Shown here: positions 26,050 to 35,270 of the stretch, in pieces | Layout: the number at the start of each line of letters is the position of its first letter | Position numbering within the stretch: position 1 is the first letter of the stretch | Source of the DNA: Methylocapsa acidiphila B2 | Lineage (GTDB): Bacteria; Pseudomonadota; Alphaproteobacteria; Rhizobiales; Beijerinckiaceae | Direction: 5' to 3' | DNA length: 64,000 nt | Assembly: GCF_000427445.1 (NCBI RefSeq) | Contig: NZ_KE386496.1 | Location: 3,574,004-3,638,003 of the forward strand | Translations under genes and position numbers: made by a program | The notes under the pieces: model-generated | Database searches by the model: none | Told to the model about the DNA's origin: nothing | What the model saw: only the letters and a program-made list of their open reading frames with translations

Positions 26050-27260
26050 CCGACGACTTGGCTCACCGACATTAGCGCGGTCATGACCGATACGATCAAG
26101 CCGCCGACGATGATGCTGATTCCAACGATTGCGACCGGTCCGATAATTCCGACCAGCCGGTCGAGACTACGCTGCAGCTTAGCCTCATAGAATTCGGCGA
26201 TGCGCTCAGCGAGCATGGGCAATTGCCCCGTCTCTTCGCCGAGCCGCAGCGTGCGGATCGCCATTGGCGGGATCGCCTTGGTTTCGGCGAGCGCGTCCGA
26301 GAGCTTGCCGCCGTGTCGAACGAGGTCGACCGTCTTGCTCCATGCGGGCGAGCGGCTCGTCGTCGCCATCATATCCGCGAGGATCCGCAAAGTGGTCGTG
26401 AGAGGGACGCCGCTGCCGAGCAGAACGCCGAGATTGCGGCAGAATATAGAAGTTCGGTGAAAGCTCAAAACTCTTCCCACCAGCGGCAGGCGCGCCAGCG
26501 CTTCCATGACGGAGCTTCTCACGATGGGCTGGCGTGATCCGTACCATCCGCCCCCGATGATGATGACGAGCGCCGCGCCGATCAATTGTGCGTGAGCGCG
26601 GAAAATATCGGACAGGGCGAGGAAGCCAGACACTACCGGGTCGAGCTTGGCGTTGAAGTCGCGCAGCACGGAAGCGAATTGGGGCAGCACGAAAGTGAGA
26701 AAAAACAGCAGGACCGCGCTCGCCGCGGCCAGAACGAAGCCCGGATAGCGCAAGGCGTCGCCGACCTTCCGGCGCAGCGCCTCCGCGCGGGTTCGTTCAG
26801 CGGCGAGAACCTCGAGGATATGCGGCAGCGTGCTCGAGGCCTCGCCCACGCGCACAAGGGCCAGATACATGGGCGAAAAGAGCCGCGGATGCTGAGACAA
26901 GGCGTCGGCGAAGCTCTCTCCCGCGAGGATCCCCGCCGAGATCTTGTTGATCGTAGGGCGCAGCCGCGAAATGTCGGAATCGTCGGAGAATAATTCGAGC
27001 GCGTCGTTGATCCGGGCTCCGGTCTTCAAGAGTAGCGCGAGATCGCCGGTGAAGAAGGTGACGTCCTCCGGCCGCGGGCCCGACAGGAAGGAGAGATCGA
27101 AACGCCAAGCTCCGCCGCCAGCGTCCTCGTTGATGGTTTCGATTGGAATGAGGCCGAGATATTCGATGCGATGCGCGACCTCGTCGGCCGTGGGCGCGGA
27201 AAGCGAGCCGCTCACCACTTCGCCGCTCTGGGTCAACGCTCGGTAACGGAAGCTCGCCAT
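26046..27260 (-). CDS. gspF: type II secretion platform protein GspF
   Basis: 404 residues, full length. Two repeated cytoplasmic T2SF domains and three membrane helices (about 165-190, 215-235, 370-395). Opens with F-R-Y-R-A-L-T-Q-S-G. GspF is the inner-membrane core that couples the GspE motor to pseudopilus assembly. Four-base gap to gspE and four-base overlap with gspG. Confidence 0.95.
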   Translation of the reverse strand: MASFRYRALTQSGEVVSGSLSAPTADEVAHRIEYLGLIPIETINEDAGGGAWRFDLSFLSGPRPEDVTFFTGDLALLLKTGARINDALELFSDDSDISRLRPTINKISAGILAGESFADALSQHPRLFSPMYLALVRVGEASSTLPHILEVLAAERTRAEALRRKVGDALRYPGFVLAAASAVLLFFLTFVLPQFASVLRDFNAKLDPVVSGFLALSDIFRAHAQLIGAALVIIIGGGWYGSRQPIVRSSVMEALARLPLVGRVLSFHRTSIFCRNLGVLLGSGVPLTTTLRILADMMATTSRSPAWSKTVDLVRHGGKLSDALAETKAIPPMAIRTLRLGEETGQLPMLAERIAEFYEAKLQRSLDRLVGIIGPVAIVGISIIVGGLIVSVMTALMSVSQVVG

Positions 27261-27264
27261 CGCC

Positions 27265-28950
27265 TCAGCGCACCGTCGTGACGCGGAGGACCTCGGCGAC
27301 CGAGGTGAAGCCGGTGCGGCATTTGGCGACCGCGTCCTCGATCATGGTGGTCATGCCGGCGCGCCGCGCTGCGGAGTCGATCTCATGGGCGTCGGAATGC
27401 GCGCCGACGAGCTCGCGCGTCGCGCCGTTCAGCTCGAGAACTTCGAACACGCCGGCGCGGCCGCGATAGCCGATGCCGCCGCAGCGCTCGCAGCCCTTGG
27501 GCTCCCAGACCGAGTCGCCGGGCTCGAGCCCGATTGCCTGGTAGCGGGGATCGGCGTCAAAATCGGCGGCGCTCAGCACGCGCTTTTTCTTGCACCGGTC
27601 GCAGAGAATGCGGACGAGACGTTGCGCGACCACCGCCCGAAGCGTCGATTTGAGGAGAAATCCTTCGACGCCGAGATCGAGCAGGCGAGGGACGGCCGCC
27701 GCCGCGGTTTCGGTGTGCAAGGTCGTGAGCACCAAATGGCCTGTGAGCGCCGCATGGATGGCGATGCCCGCCGTTTCCGAATCGCGCACCTCGCCGACCA
27801 TGATGACGTCGGGATCTTGCCGGAGGAAGGAGCGCATGGCCGTCGCGAAGTTGAGCCCGATCGAGGGTTTGACCTGCGACTGGTTCACGCCTTGAATCTC
27901 ATATTCAACCGGATCCTCGATCGTCAGGATCTTGCGCGACGGCTCATTGAGGATGGACAGCAGCGTGGCGAGCGTCGTGGTCTTGCCGCTGCCGGTCGGC
28001 CCCGTCACGACGATCAAGCCGTGCGGCAGCGCGAGCAGACGGGAGATCACAGCTTCGTCGGCCGGCGAAAATCCGAGCTTGGCGATGTCGAGCAGGCCGC
28101 GGTCTCGCGGCAGCAGGCGGATGACCGCGGACTCGCCATGCTGGGTCGGCATGGTCGCGACGCGGATGTCGATTTCCGTGCGCGCCACCTTCTGGCGGGC
28201 TGCGCCGTCCTGAGGCAGGCGCCGCTCGGCGATATTGAGGCCGGCCAGGATCTTGATCCGCGAGATGAGAGCCTGCGGCAGCGCGTCGAGCGGGGCGGGC
28301 GTCGCCCGCAACAGGCCGTCCACGCGCATCCGCACCGTCAAGCCAGACCTAAAGGGTTCGATATGAATATCGCTGGCGCGCAGCTCCATCGCCTTTTCAA
28401 GCAGGTCGTTGACCGCGCGCACGACCGGCGCGCCGCTGGCGAGGTCGCGCAGGCTTTCGATGTCGTCGTCGGAGCGCGCGGAATTCGCGCCGGCGTCCGG
28501 CGCCGCCGCCTCTTCGCCGCCGAGCCGTTCGCCGAGTACGGTGGTTATGTCCTCGAAGGAGGCCACCTCGAGCTCGACCGGGCCGCCGAGGACGATTTCG
28601 GCGGCCCGCACCGAGGCCGCGTCGCTCGGATCGGCGACGGCGAGCTTGAACCGCCCTTTTTGCGCCTCGAAAGGAAAGATCGCCGTCTCGCGCAGGAAAC
28701 GCGGCGAAAATCGTTCCGTCAGGGCGGAGGCCGCGACGAGCTGGGGCAAGGTCAATCGCTTGAGGCCATAGAACTGGGCCACTTCGTCGGCGAAGCCATT
28801 TGCGGAAAGATCCGTCGCCTCCCACAATTTACGTAAGGTGCGTTCTGGGCTAGTCTCGGCCACCGAGCTGAAGTTGATATTTGAGTCTGACAGTAAAAAG
28901 TTTTTTTCGTGCAAATGTCTTGCAAAGTCTTCGATGGCGGTCTTGGTCAT
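27265..28950 (-). CDS. gspE: type II secretion ATPase GspE
   Basis: 561 residues. Walker A GPTGSGKT (317-324), Asp box, Walker B V-I-M-V-G-E-V-R-D (382-390), His box near 402-412 and the tetracysteine zinc site C450/C453 and C487/C490 that separates GspE/PilB types from other secretion ATPases. The N1 domain expected to bind GspL occupies about residues 60-145. First gene of the minus-strand gsp run, divergent from gspD with 318 bases between. Confidence 0.95.
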   Translation of the reverse strand: MTKTAIEDFARHLHEKNFLLSDSNINFSSVAETSPERTLRKLWEATDLSANGFADEVAQFYGLKRLTLPQLVAASALTERFSPRFLRETAIFPFEAQKGRFKLAVADPSDAASVRAAEIVLGGPVELEVASFEDITTVLGERLGGEEAAAPDAGANSARSDDDIESLRDLASGAPVVRAVNDLLEKAMELRASDIHIEPFRSGLTVRMRVDGLLRATPAPLDALPQALISRIKILAGLNIAERRLPQDGAARQKVARTEIDIRVATMPTQHGESAVIRLLPRDRGLLDIAKLGFSPADEAVISRLLALPHGLIVVTGPTGSGKTTTLATLLSILNEPSRKILTIEDPVEYEIQGVNQSQVKPSIGLNFATAMRSFLRQDPDVIMVGEVRDSETAGIAIHAALTGHLVLTTLHTETAAAAVPRLLDLGVEGFLLKSTLRAVVAQRLVRILCDRCKKKRVLSAADFDADPRYQAIGLEPGDSVWEPKGCERCGGIGYRGRAGVFEVLELNGATRELVGAHSDAHEIDSAARRAGMTTMIEDAVAKCRTGFTSVAEVLRVTTVR

Positions 28951-29268
28951 TACGACAGCTCTCTGTCGGACTCGACGAATCTATGCCGCGCTGAAAAAGC
29001 GAACGAGCTAGTAGCGTTAGGGCGATTATGTGGCGACATGATGTCGAGCGTATTGCATTATATTTGGAATTCAGATTTCGACTTGACCAACCGGGTAAAT
29101 TTGGCCAAGCTGAATCCCAGCATCAAAAAGACGGGATGTCGGCCCGCGATCCTAGCGGCGCTCTATGAGAAAAAGCAAATCCATGTGAGCGGTTCTCGTT
29201 TGTGAGCGGCTTTCGTCTTTAGTTTGAGTGGCTTTCGCTTCCAGGTTGGCCGTGTTCGCTAGGTTGCC
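28951..29268. other. 318-bp divergent control region between gspE and gspD
   Basis: AT-richer than its flanks, no convincing gene. The half nearest gspD carries three 13-bp direct repeats, TGAGCGGTTCTCG (29186-29198), TGAGCGGCTTTCG (29203-29215) and TGAGTGGCTTTCG (29225-29237), spaced 17 and 22 bases. It must contain the promoters of both gsp transcripts. I could not settle on a -35/-10 pair. Confidence 0.5.
29186..29237 (+). repeat. three 13-bp direct repeats upstream of gspD
   Basis: Unit TGAGYGGYTYTCG, three copies on the plus strand starting at 29186, 29203 and 29225. The last ends 31 bases before the gspD start. Could be operator sites for a T2SS regulator; the unit is not clearly the same as the repeat at gspL. 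Confidence 0.5.
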
Positions 29269-31686
29269 TTGTTGTTCAGCGTCGGAACCCAAGAGTTGCG
29301 TTCTCGTCTCGCCGCATTGTTTGCGGCGCTTATTTTGTGCGCCTGCGGCATGCTCGCGGCTTGCTCCTCTCCTCCCCTCGGCAGCGTCGGCACCGAGGCG
29401 CCGGACGCATTAGACCGCGTTCGCGGCCTCGATCTGCAGCCACGCTTCCCACGTCCGACCGAATCCGTCAGCACGGGCACGGGCAATGATCGGCCCCTCG
29501 TTTATTACGGCAATGGCGGCGGCCAGTCAGCGCGTTTGCCCGGCAGCGCCAGCGGAGCCAGCGGGGCCAATGGAGAAGGGGTCGAGCTCAATTTCGAGAA
29601 CACGCCGGTGACCACGGTCGCCAAAGTGATCCTTGGCGACGTTTTGGGCGTCGGCTATTCGATCGATCCGCGGGTGCAGGGCTCAATCAGCCTTTCATCC
29701 GGCCGGCCGATCCCCAAAGGCCGCCTATTATACGTGCTCGAGAGCGCGCTGCGCACCGGCAACGCTGTCCTGGTTCACGACGCCGGCGGCTATCACATCG
29801 TCCCGGCGGAGGAGGCGATCGGCAGCGGCGGCGTCGACCGCGCCGAACGCGACCGCATTCTTGAGCCCACCTACGGGCTGACGGTGATCCCGCTGCAACA
29901 TGTGTCCGCGCCGACGATCATGAAGCTTCTGGAAGGTTTTGCGACCAAGCCCGGCGCCATTCGCGCCGATCCGGGAAACAACGTGATCCTGGTCGTGGGC
30001 AATGGCGTCGAGCGCAGCTCCGCTGTTGACACGGTTCTGAGTTTCGACGTGGATTGGATGCGCGGCCAATCGGTCGGGGTTTTTCCGGTCCATAATACGA
30101 CCCCGGAGCCTTTGATCGGCGAGCTGGAAAAGATCCTCGATTCCGGCGAGGCCGGGATGAGCCAGAATTTGGTCAAGTTCCAGGCGATCAGCCGCTTGAA
30201 TGCGGTCCTCGTCGTCGCGCGCAAGCCGGAACTGCTCCAAGCCGCGGGGAAATGGATCGGCCGGCTCGACGGATCCGCGACGGCGAGCACGGGCGTGAAG
30301 GTCTATCGTGTTCGCTATGGCGACGCCAAGCAGATCGCCAAATTGCTGAGCGATCTGTTCATCGGCGGAAGCGGCGGATTGTCCGAATCCGCGACGAACC
30401 AGATCGCGCCGGGCGCCGGCGCGTCGAGCTTGGAAAGGCTGACCGGCGGCTCGTCTTCCACATCGGGCGGCTCTTTGGGGGGCTCTTCGAGCGGCTCTTC
30501 GGGGAGCTTCGGCTCTTCGACCGGGACTGGCTCTTCATTCGGAAACAATCAGTCGGGTAGCGGTAGCGGCGGCGGCTCGTCGGGGCAAACGCAAAATCCG
30601 TTCGGGAGCTTGCGTTCGAACGATGGCCAAGACGGCGGCGGCTCCGCCACCGGCTCCAACGCCTCGTCCGCGTCATTCAAAAGTGGTCCGGGCGGGGCCT
30701 CGTCTCTTCTGCCAGGCGTCAGGATCATGGCCGACGCTGTGAACAACACCGTCGTGATCTACGCCAACCAGGAAAATTACCGCGTTATCGAAAGGGCGCT
30801 CAATCAGCTCGATCGTCCGCGCATGCAGGTGGCGATCGACCTGACCATCGCCGAGGTCACGCTCACTGATCAGCTTAATTACGGGGTCCAGTTTTTTCTC
30901 GGCCACACATACGCCAGCACGTCGTCCAGCGGCACGTCGACGACCACCGCCGGAGGCAACTCAGTCGGGAACTCGTCCAGCGGCTCGCTGCCCCTTAGCA
31001 CCAGCCAGGCGGGCTTCAACCTGGTTCTCGGCTCGAAATATACGCCGAACGTCGTCATCAACGCCCTGCATGATGTGACGACAGTCAAGATCCTTTCGAA
31101 TCCATCCATCGTGGTCATCGACAATCAGGTCGCAACCCTCACCGTCGGCGACCAGGTGCCTGTGTCGACGGGGTCGGCGACCGTGCTGACGTCGTCAAAT
31201 ACCGTCGTGAGCACGATCGATTACAAGAATACGGGCATTATTCTGCGCGTCCTGCCGCGCATCAACTCCAACGGCAATGTCCTGCTCGACATCGAGCAGG
31301 AGATCAGCGTGTGCCAAAATTGCCAGCTGTCCAACCCGAACCTCACGCCGACGATCTCGCAGCGCAAGGTCAAGAGCTCGATCCTGGTCGCGGATAGCCA
31401 GACCGTGCTGCTCGCTGGCCTCATTCAGGATAATCAAAACGGCGAGCGCGACGGCCTTCCCGGCCTCGATCAGATTCCGGTCATCGGCAACGCCTTCGTC
31501 AACAACAGCAGCAGGCAGGGTAAGCGCACCGAGCTCATCATTTTCATCCGCCCGCAGATCATTCGCGACGGGGTGGACGCGTCCTTTGTCGCGGAGGAAT
31601 TGCGCTCGAAGATGAGGGGGGACAAGGTCGGGTCGCTTCATCCGCCGGGCGCGGTGTCGCCCAACCCTTGGGCCGTTCCGCAATGA
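29269..31686 (+). CDS. gspD: type II secretion secretin GspD
   Basis: 805 residues if started at the TTG at 29269; no ATG gives a complete signal peptide, and only a short AGG lies upstream, so the start is provisional. A hydrophobic signal ends in L-A-A-C (Cys32), a lipobox, suggesting a lipidated secretin. N0 and N1-N3 domains follow, then a Ser/Gly-rich low-complexity stretch of about 100 residues (about 380-480) inside the last N domain, then the secretin barrel with V-P-V-S-T-G and V-L-L-A-G-L-I. Forms the outer-membrane channel. Its stop overlaps the peptidase start by four bases. Confidence 0.93.
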   Translation: MLFSVGTQELRSRLAALFAALILCACGMLAACSSPPLGSVGTEAPDALDRVRGLDLQPRFPRPTESVSTGTGNDRPLVYYGNGGGQSARLPGSASGASGANGEGVELNFENTPVTTVAKVILGDVLGVGYSIDPRVQGSISLSSGRPIPKGRLLYVLESALRTGNAVLVHDAGGYHIVPAEEAIGSGGVDRAERDRILEPTYGLTVIPLQHVSAPTIMKLLEGFATKPGAIRADPGNNVILVVGNGVERSSAVDTVLSFDVDWMRGQSVGVFPVHNTTPEPLIGELEKILDSGEAGMSQNLVKFQAISRLNAVLVVARKPELLQAAGKWIGRLDGSATASTGVKVYRVRYGDAKQIAKLLSDLFIGGSGGLSESATNQIAPGAGASSLERLTGGSSSTSGGSLGGSSSGSSGSFGSSTGTGSSFGNNQSGSGSGGGSSGQTQNPFGSLRSNDGQDGGGSATGSNASSASFKSGPGGASSLLPGVRIMADAVNNTVVIYANQENYRVIERALNQLDRPRMQVAIDLTIAEVTLTDQLNYGVQFFLGHTYASTSSSGTSTTTAGGNSVGNSSSGSLPLSTSQAGFNLVLGSKYTPNVVINALHDVTTVKILSNPSIVVIDNQVATLTVGDQVPVSTGSATVLTSSNTVVSTIDYKNTGIILRVLPRINSNGNVLLDIEQEISVCQNCQLSNPNLTPTISQRKVKSSILVADSQTVLLAGLIQDNQNGERDGLPGLDQIPVIGNAFVNNSSRQGKRTELIIFIRPQIIRDGVDASFVAEELRSKMRGDKVGSLHPPGAVSPNPWAVPQ

Positions 31687-32348
31687 TCGCCGCGCATGGC
31701 CGTGGCGAGCCCAGTCGGCCGGAGCAGTCGTCCAGGACCCGTGGAGGCGATCGCGCGGCGGTGGCTCGTCGGGTCCTGGTCGCGACGCGCGGCGCGCGTC
31801 TCGAGCACGCCGCCGCCATCGCTTTTGGCGCGGCGACCGGACTTGCGAGCCTGATCCTCGTCCCGCGCCCCGCGGGCTATTTCGGCTGCGCCTTGGCGCT
31901 ACTCATGATCGCCATCGCATTCGTCGACGCTCGGCGGTTCGTCATCCCCAATGAGCTGAGCTTCGCGGCCTTTGTTCTCGGACTCGCGGATGCAGCAAGC
32001 CAGGATTTCGCCGACCCTGGCGCAAGCGTCGCCGCCGCCGCATTGCGTGGGGCGCTCGTTGGTCTCGCTTTCTTCGGACTTCGCGAAGCCTATCGCGGGC
32101 TGCGCAAACGCCAGGGCATCGGGCTCGGCGACGTGAAGCTCGCTGTGGTCGCCGGCGTTTGGCTTGATTGGGCCTTCATCCCGGTTGCAGTGGAACTCGC
32201 GGCTCTGAGCGCGCTTGCCGCCTACGGGCTCGGCCGCTTGCGTGCGCAGGTCCCTATGCGACGCGGAGCGCGGCTTCCTTTCGGCCTTTTTTTCGCGCCG
32301 GCCATTTGGATCTGTTGGCTGCTCGAAGCTAGGCTCAACATATTTTGA
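31683..32348 (+). CDS. A24 prepilin peptidase (GspO-like, short form)
   Basis: 221 residues from the ATG that overlaps the gspD stop. The two aspartates of the aspartyl prepilin peptidase family are visible: D82 in A-F-V-D-A-R-R-F-V-I-P-N and D150 in G-I-G-L-G-D-V-K-L (GxGD). About six membrane helices. The N-terminal methyltransferase domain with its Cys pairs, normal in full-length GspO/PilD, is missing, as in CpaA/TadV types. It most likely cleaves the leaders of the GspG-K pseudopilins encoded here. Confidence 0.87.
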   Translation: MIAAHGRGEPSRPEQSSRTRGGDRAAVARRVLVATRGARLEHAAAIAFGAATGLASLILVPRPAGYFGCALALLMIAIAFVDARRFVIPNELSFAAFVLGLADAASQDFADPGASVAAAALRGALVGLAFFGLREAYRGLRKRQGIGLGDVKLAVVAGVWLDWAFIPVAVELAALSALAAYGLGRLRAQVPMRRGARLPFGLFFAPAIWICWLLEARLNIF

Positions 32349-32445
32349 AGTGGCTTCGTTCGCTTTGGCGATTGGCTCCGACTGCGGAGCCTCGGGCTCG
32401 GCGGTTCGAGCGGGAAGCGCTTTGGTGTAGGTAGAAGGAAAAGCC

Positions 32446-33018
32446 ATGGCGATCAGCGCGCTCGCACAATGGATCAGGAGCGCCTCGCCGTCGGGCGGGG
32501 CTCGAACCAAGCTCCGCCGCTGCGCCGCGGCTTTCCTCGCTATTGCGCTCTGGCCGGCGAGCCTTACGGCCGGGGACGCCTTCCGGGCAGGGAACGCCGC
32601 TTACGCCGCCCATCATTATGCGGAAGCCGCGAAAATTTTCTCGGACCTTGCGGTTCAAGGCGATCCGCGCGCTCAGACGCTTCTTGGCTTCATGTTCGCC
32701 AATGGCAGGGGCGTCCCGCAAAATTTCATCGTTGCGGCGGGATGGTACCGTTGCGCCGCGAAGCAGGGCTTTGCGGCCGCGCAATATTTCCTCGGCGTTC
32801 AATATGACAAGGGCCTCGGCGTTCCGCAGGATTTCGTCATGTCCTACGCCTTGCTCGATCTGGCGGTCGCAAGCGCCGGGCCGGAGCGCCATTATTGGGT
32901 GAAGATCCGCGACGCCGTGCTAACCAAATTGACTGTGGCCGAGACCCTTCAGGCGCAGCAAATGGCTTTTCTCGGGCCGCCGTTGGGACCGTGCCTGCCG
33001 ATCGTCGTCGGCTATTGA
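32446..33018 (+). CDS. Sel1-repeat (TPR-like) exported protein
   Basis: 190 residues. A signal peptide is likely (basic start, hydrophobic stretch about 24-40, ending S-L-T-A-G). The mature part has Sel1-type repeats: Y-A-E-A-A-K-I-F-S-D-L-A-V-Q-G-D-P-R-A-Q, then G-R-G-V-P-Q-N-F-I-V-A-A-G-W-Y and a second copy with G-L-G-V-P-Q-D-F. Such proteins are scaffolds, often periplasmic. It follows the T2SS genes by 97 bases on the same strand and might be expressed with them; no specific role is shown. Confidence 0.8.
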   Translation: MAISALAQWIRSASPSGGARTKLRRCAAAFLAIALWPASLTAGDAFRAGNAAYAAHHYAEAAKIFSDLAVQGDPRAQTLLGFMFANGRGVPQNFIVAAGWYRCAAKQGFAAAQYFLGVQYDKGLGVPQDFVMSYALLDLAVASAGPERHYWVKIRDAVLTKLTVAETLQAQQMAFLGPPLGPCLPIVVGY

Positions 33019-33170
33019 CGCCGTTGTCGTCCTCGGCGGCTCGTCGCGCGAGGCGTATATCGGCGGTAAATCAGCGCCTTAGCGGACAACGAGAGCCTGT
33101 CGCGGCTGGCGCGGGGTTTGACGCGGGAACGGGTCCTAGCGTATAGGAATCGCAGCGGCGACGCTTTCAA

Positions 33171-33244
33171 GCGGGTGTAGCTCAATGGTAGAGCAGCAGC
33201 CTTCCAAGCTGAATACGAGGGTTCGATTCCCTTCACCCGCTCCA
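33171..33244 (+). tRNA. tRNA-Gly(UCC), CCA encoded
   Basis: 74 bases forming the full cloverleaf: acceptor GCGGGTG pairing with CACCCGC, D arm GCTC/GAGC, anticodon loop CTTCCAA giving anticodon UCC, T arm GAGGG with GTTCGATT loop and CCCTT (one wobble), discriminator T and genomic CCA. Stands alone between two unrelated genes. UCC reads GGA and GGG glycine codons. Confidence 0.95.
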
Positions 33245-33782
33245 AGCTCCGCCTCATAGGGGCGAAATGTCCCGAAAGCCGGTTCCGCGTCCCACTCTTG
33301 ACGCGCGCTCCGGTAATTTGCCCATGCCAGGAAACAGAGAGGCTGCGAGCCTTAGATTGGAGCGGGGTTCGATCGAGGGTGCGTCAAACGCCTTTCGCCA
33401 AAACGCTTTCGGACGGAATGGACTCATTCGGCCGATTGGAAATCGCTCCCGTTTCAAAGATTTAAGCATATTCTGATCAATCAGATTAATTCGATCTGAT
33501 CAGAATATGCTCCAGGCTATCTTCGTTGCGCGCCGCCGGCTACGTCGTTAAATGCGACCAATTCAACTTGCGAAATGCGGACGACCATCGTCGTTCGTGT
33601 CATATCTATTTATGTTGCTCAACGCCTTTAGGCCAATTCATGGCAATAATTTTATAGGTGCGGCAATATTATCACGCAAAGCTTTTTATTTCCAGCGTAT
33701 ATACAATATATATTGGTCTGCGCCTCCACCGTGCTTTATCACTTAAGCGTTGCGCTTAGGCTATTGCGGCGTGGGAGAGGCT
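33245..33782. other. 538-bp intergenic region between tRNA-Gly and the porin
   Basis: No supported gene. Contains a long palindrome (33465-33511) and, further on, an AT-rich block around 33660-33715 with TATATACAATATATAT about 70 bases before the porin start, a plausible -10 area or protein-binding site. No integrase or phage remnant next to the tRNA. Confidence 0.5.
33465..33511. repeat. palindrome with 15-bp perfect arms
   Basis: AGCATATTCTGATCA (33465-33479) and its exact complement (33497-33511), with a 17-base centre that itself contains further self-complementary bases (ATCAGAT ... ATCTGAT). No T-run follows, so not a standard terminator. It resembles the GCATATTCTGATC palindromic elements seen scattered in some methylotrophic Rhizobiales, by memory only. 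Confidence 0.6.
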
Positions 33783-35264
33783 ATGCGCCAGGGTTTGACT
33801 CGCTTCGTCCAAGGGACCAACAATCGAAGCAGGTTGCACGCAATGCGTGTCGCGACCGCCGCGATCCTCGCCGCGGGCTTCGCCGCGGCTCCCTTTGAGG
33901 CTGTGCGCGCTGAAGATGCCGCGCTTGCTTCGCCGTCCACCGCGCCAGCTTCGCCGCCGACAGTCGCCAACGCCGAACAGCCGAGCATTTCGTCATCTGT
34001 TCCGGCTTTGGGCGATTTCAAGAAAGCGCTGCTCGATCGCGGCGTCAATCTTCAATTGAACTATATCCAGGATACGTTCGGCAATCCGACCGGCGGCGTG
34101 AAGCAAACGCTCGATTATGAGAGTGTGCTGTACATGGTCGTCGACTCGAACCTCGGCATGCTCATGGGGCTCGACGGCATGAGCTTCCGCGTAAACGCCT
34201 ATCAGATCCAGGGAAGGGGAATTTCCGCGCATAATATTTATAATCTCGCGCCGATCAGCAGCCTAGAGGCGCTGCCGACCACGCGCCTTTTCGAGCTTTG
34301 GCTCGAGCAAAAATTCTTCGGCGATCTGGTCTCGATCCGCGTCGGGCAACAGGTGGCGGACAATCAGTTCTTCAACACCGACGCAGGAGCGCTCTTCGTC
34401 AATAACTCCTTCGGCTGGCCGACCATCACCTCTTCTGACTTGCCGAGCGGCGGTCCGGGCTATCCTTTGAGCACGCCCGGAATCAGGGTCAAGGTCACGC
34501 CGAACGAACAGCTCGCGCTTCTCGCCGCCATATTCAATGGCGACCCTTCCGGCGCGGGCTTCACCGGGCAGCAGGAGGTGAAGGATCCGGCGGGCATAAA
34601 TTTCCGCATCCAGGACCCGCCCTTCGTGATCGCCGAGGCTCAATACCGCTATAATCAAGATAAGAACGCGCCAGGGCTCGCCGGAACCGTCCGGGTCGGT
34701 GGATGGTATCATTTTGGCCCATTCAGCGATTATCATATCGGCTATGACGGCCAGTCGCTCGCCGCTCCAACGAGCAGCGGATGGCCGATGGTGCATAATG
34801 GTAATTTCGGCATTTACGGCGTCATCGATCAGATGCTCTGGAGATTGCCAGGCTCGGACGACCCGAAAAAAGGAATCGGCGCTTTCTCGCGCATCTCGTT
34901 TAGCCCTCCGGATCGCAACTTGATCGATTTTTATGCCGAGGGCGGCGTCGAATTCATGGGGCTCATCGCGCAAAGGCCCGACGATTCCTTTGGCTGCGCG
35001 GCGGTTTTTACACATCTCTCAGCGCCGGTTCGGGCCCTCGATCGGGATACGGCGTTTTTCTCCGGCGAGTCCAGGCCCTTGCGCAATTACGAGCTCGACC
35101 TCGAGGTCACCTATCAGGCGCAGATCGTTCCAGGCTGGATCGTTCAGCCGGATTTCCAATATATTTTCCATCCGGGCGGCGGCGCCGTCGATCCGATAAA
35201 TTCGGCCGTCGGACGGATCCCCGACGCGGCGGTGTTCGGCATCCGCACCATGGTCAGCTTTTGA
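33783..35264 (+). CDS. OprB-family carbohydrate porin
   Basis: 493 residues from the ATG at 33783; ATGs at 33750 and 33843 are alternatives, the last giving a compact signal peptide ending A-V-R-A-E. After an Ala/Pro-rich linker comes G-V-N-L-Q-L-N-Y-I-Q-D-T-F-G-N, the usual OprB start of the barrel, then alternating amphipathic strands, R-V-G-Q-Q, and a C-terminal Phe (M-V-S-F) typical of outer-membrane barrels. Likely passes sugars or other small polar compounds across the outer membrane. Monocistronic, convergent with accC. Confidence 0.88.
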   Translation: MRQGLTRFVQGTNNRSRLHAMRVATAAILAAGFAAAPFEAVRAEDAALASPSTAPASPPTVANAEQPSISSSVPALGDFKKALLDRGVNLQLNYIQDTFGNPTGGVKQTLDYESVLYMVVDSNLGMLMGLDGMSFRVNAYQIQGRGISAHNIYNLAPISSLEALPTTRLFELWLEQKFFGDLVSIRVGQQVADNQFFNTDAGALFVNNSFGWPTITSSDLPSGGPGYPLSTPGIRVKVTPNEQLALLAAIFNGDPSGAGFTGQQEVKDPAGINFRIQDPPFVIAEAQYRYNQDKNAPGLAGTVRVGGWYHFGPFSDYHIGYDGQSLAAPTSSGWPMVHNGNFGIYGVIDQMLWRLPGSDDPKKGIGAFSRISFSPPDRNLIDFYAEGGVEFMGLIAQRPDDSFGCAAVFTHLSAPVRALDRDTAFFSGESRPLRNYELDLEVTYQAQIVPGWIVQPDFQYIFHPGGGAVDPINSAVGRIPDAAVFGIRTMVSF

Positions 35265-35270
35265 GCGGAA

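Noticed and set aside
27385-28836. 483-codon plus-strand open frame opposite gspE
   Set aside because: Antisense shadow of gspE with Arg-rich, unrecognisable product.
28909-29205. 98-codon frame between gspE and gspD
   Set aside because: Overlaps the gspE start antisense, lacks a ribosome binding site, and has no recognisable motif.
30430-30600. GGC/TCG-rich repeats in gspD as a possible tandem-repeat locus
   Set aside because: Units are irregular and in frame; it is low-complexity coding sequence.
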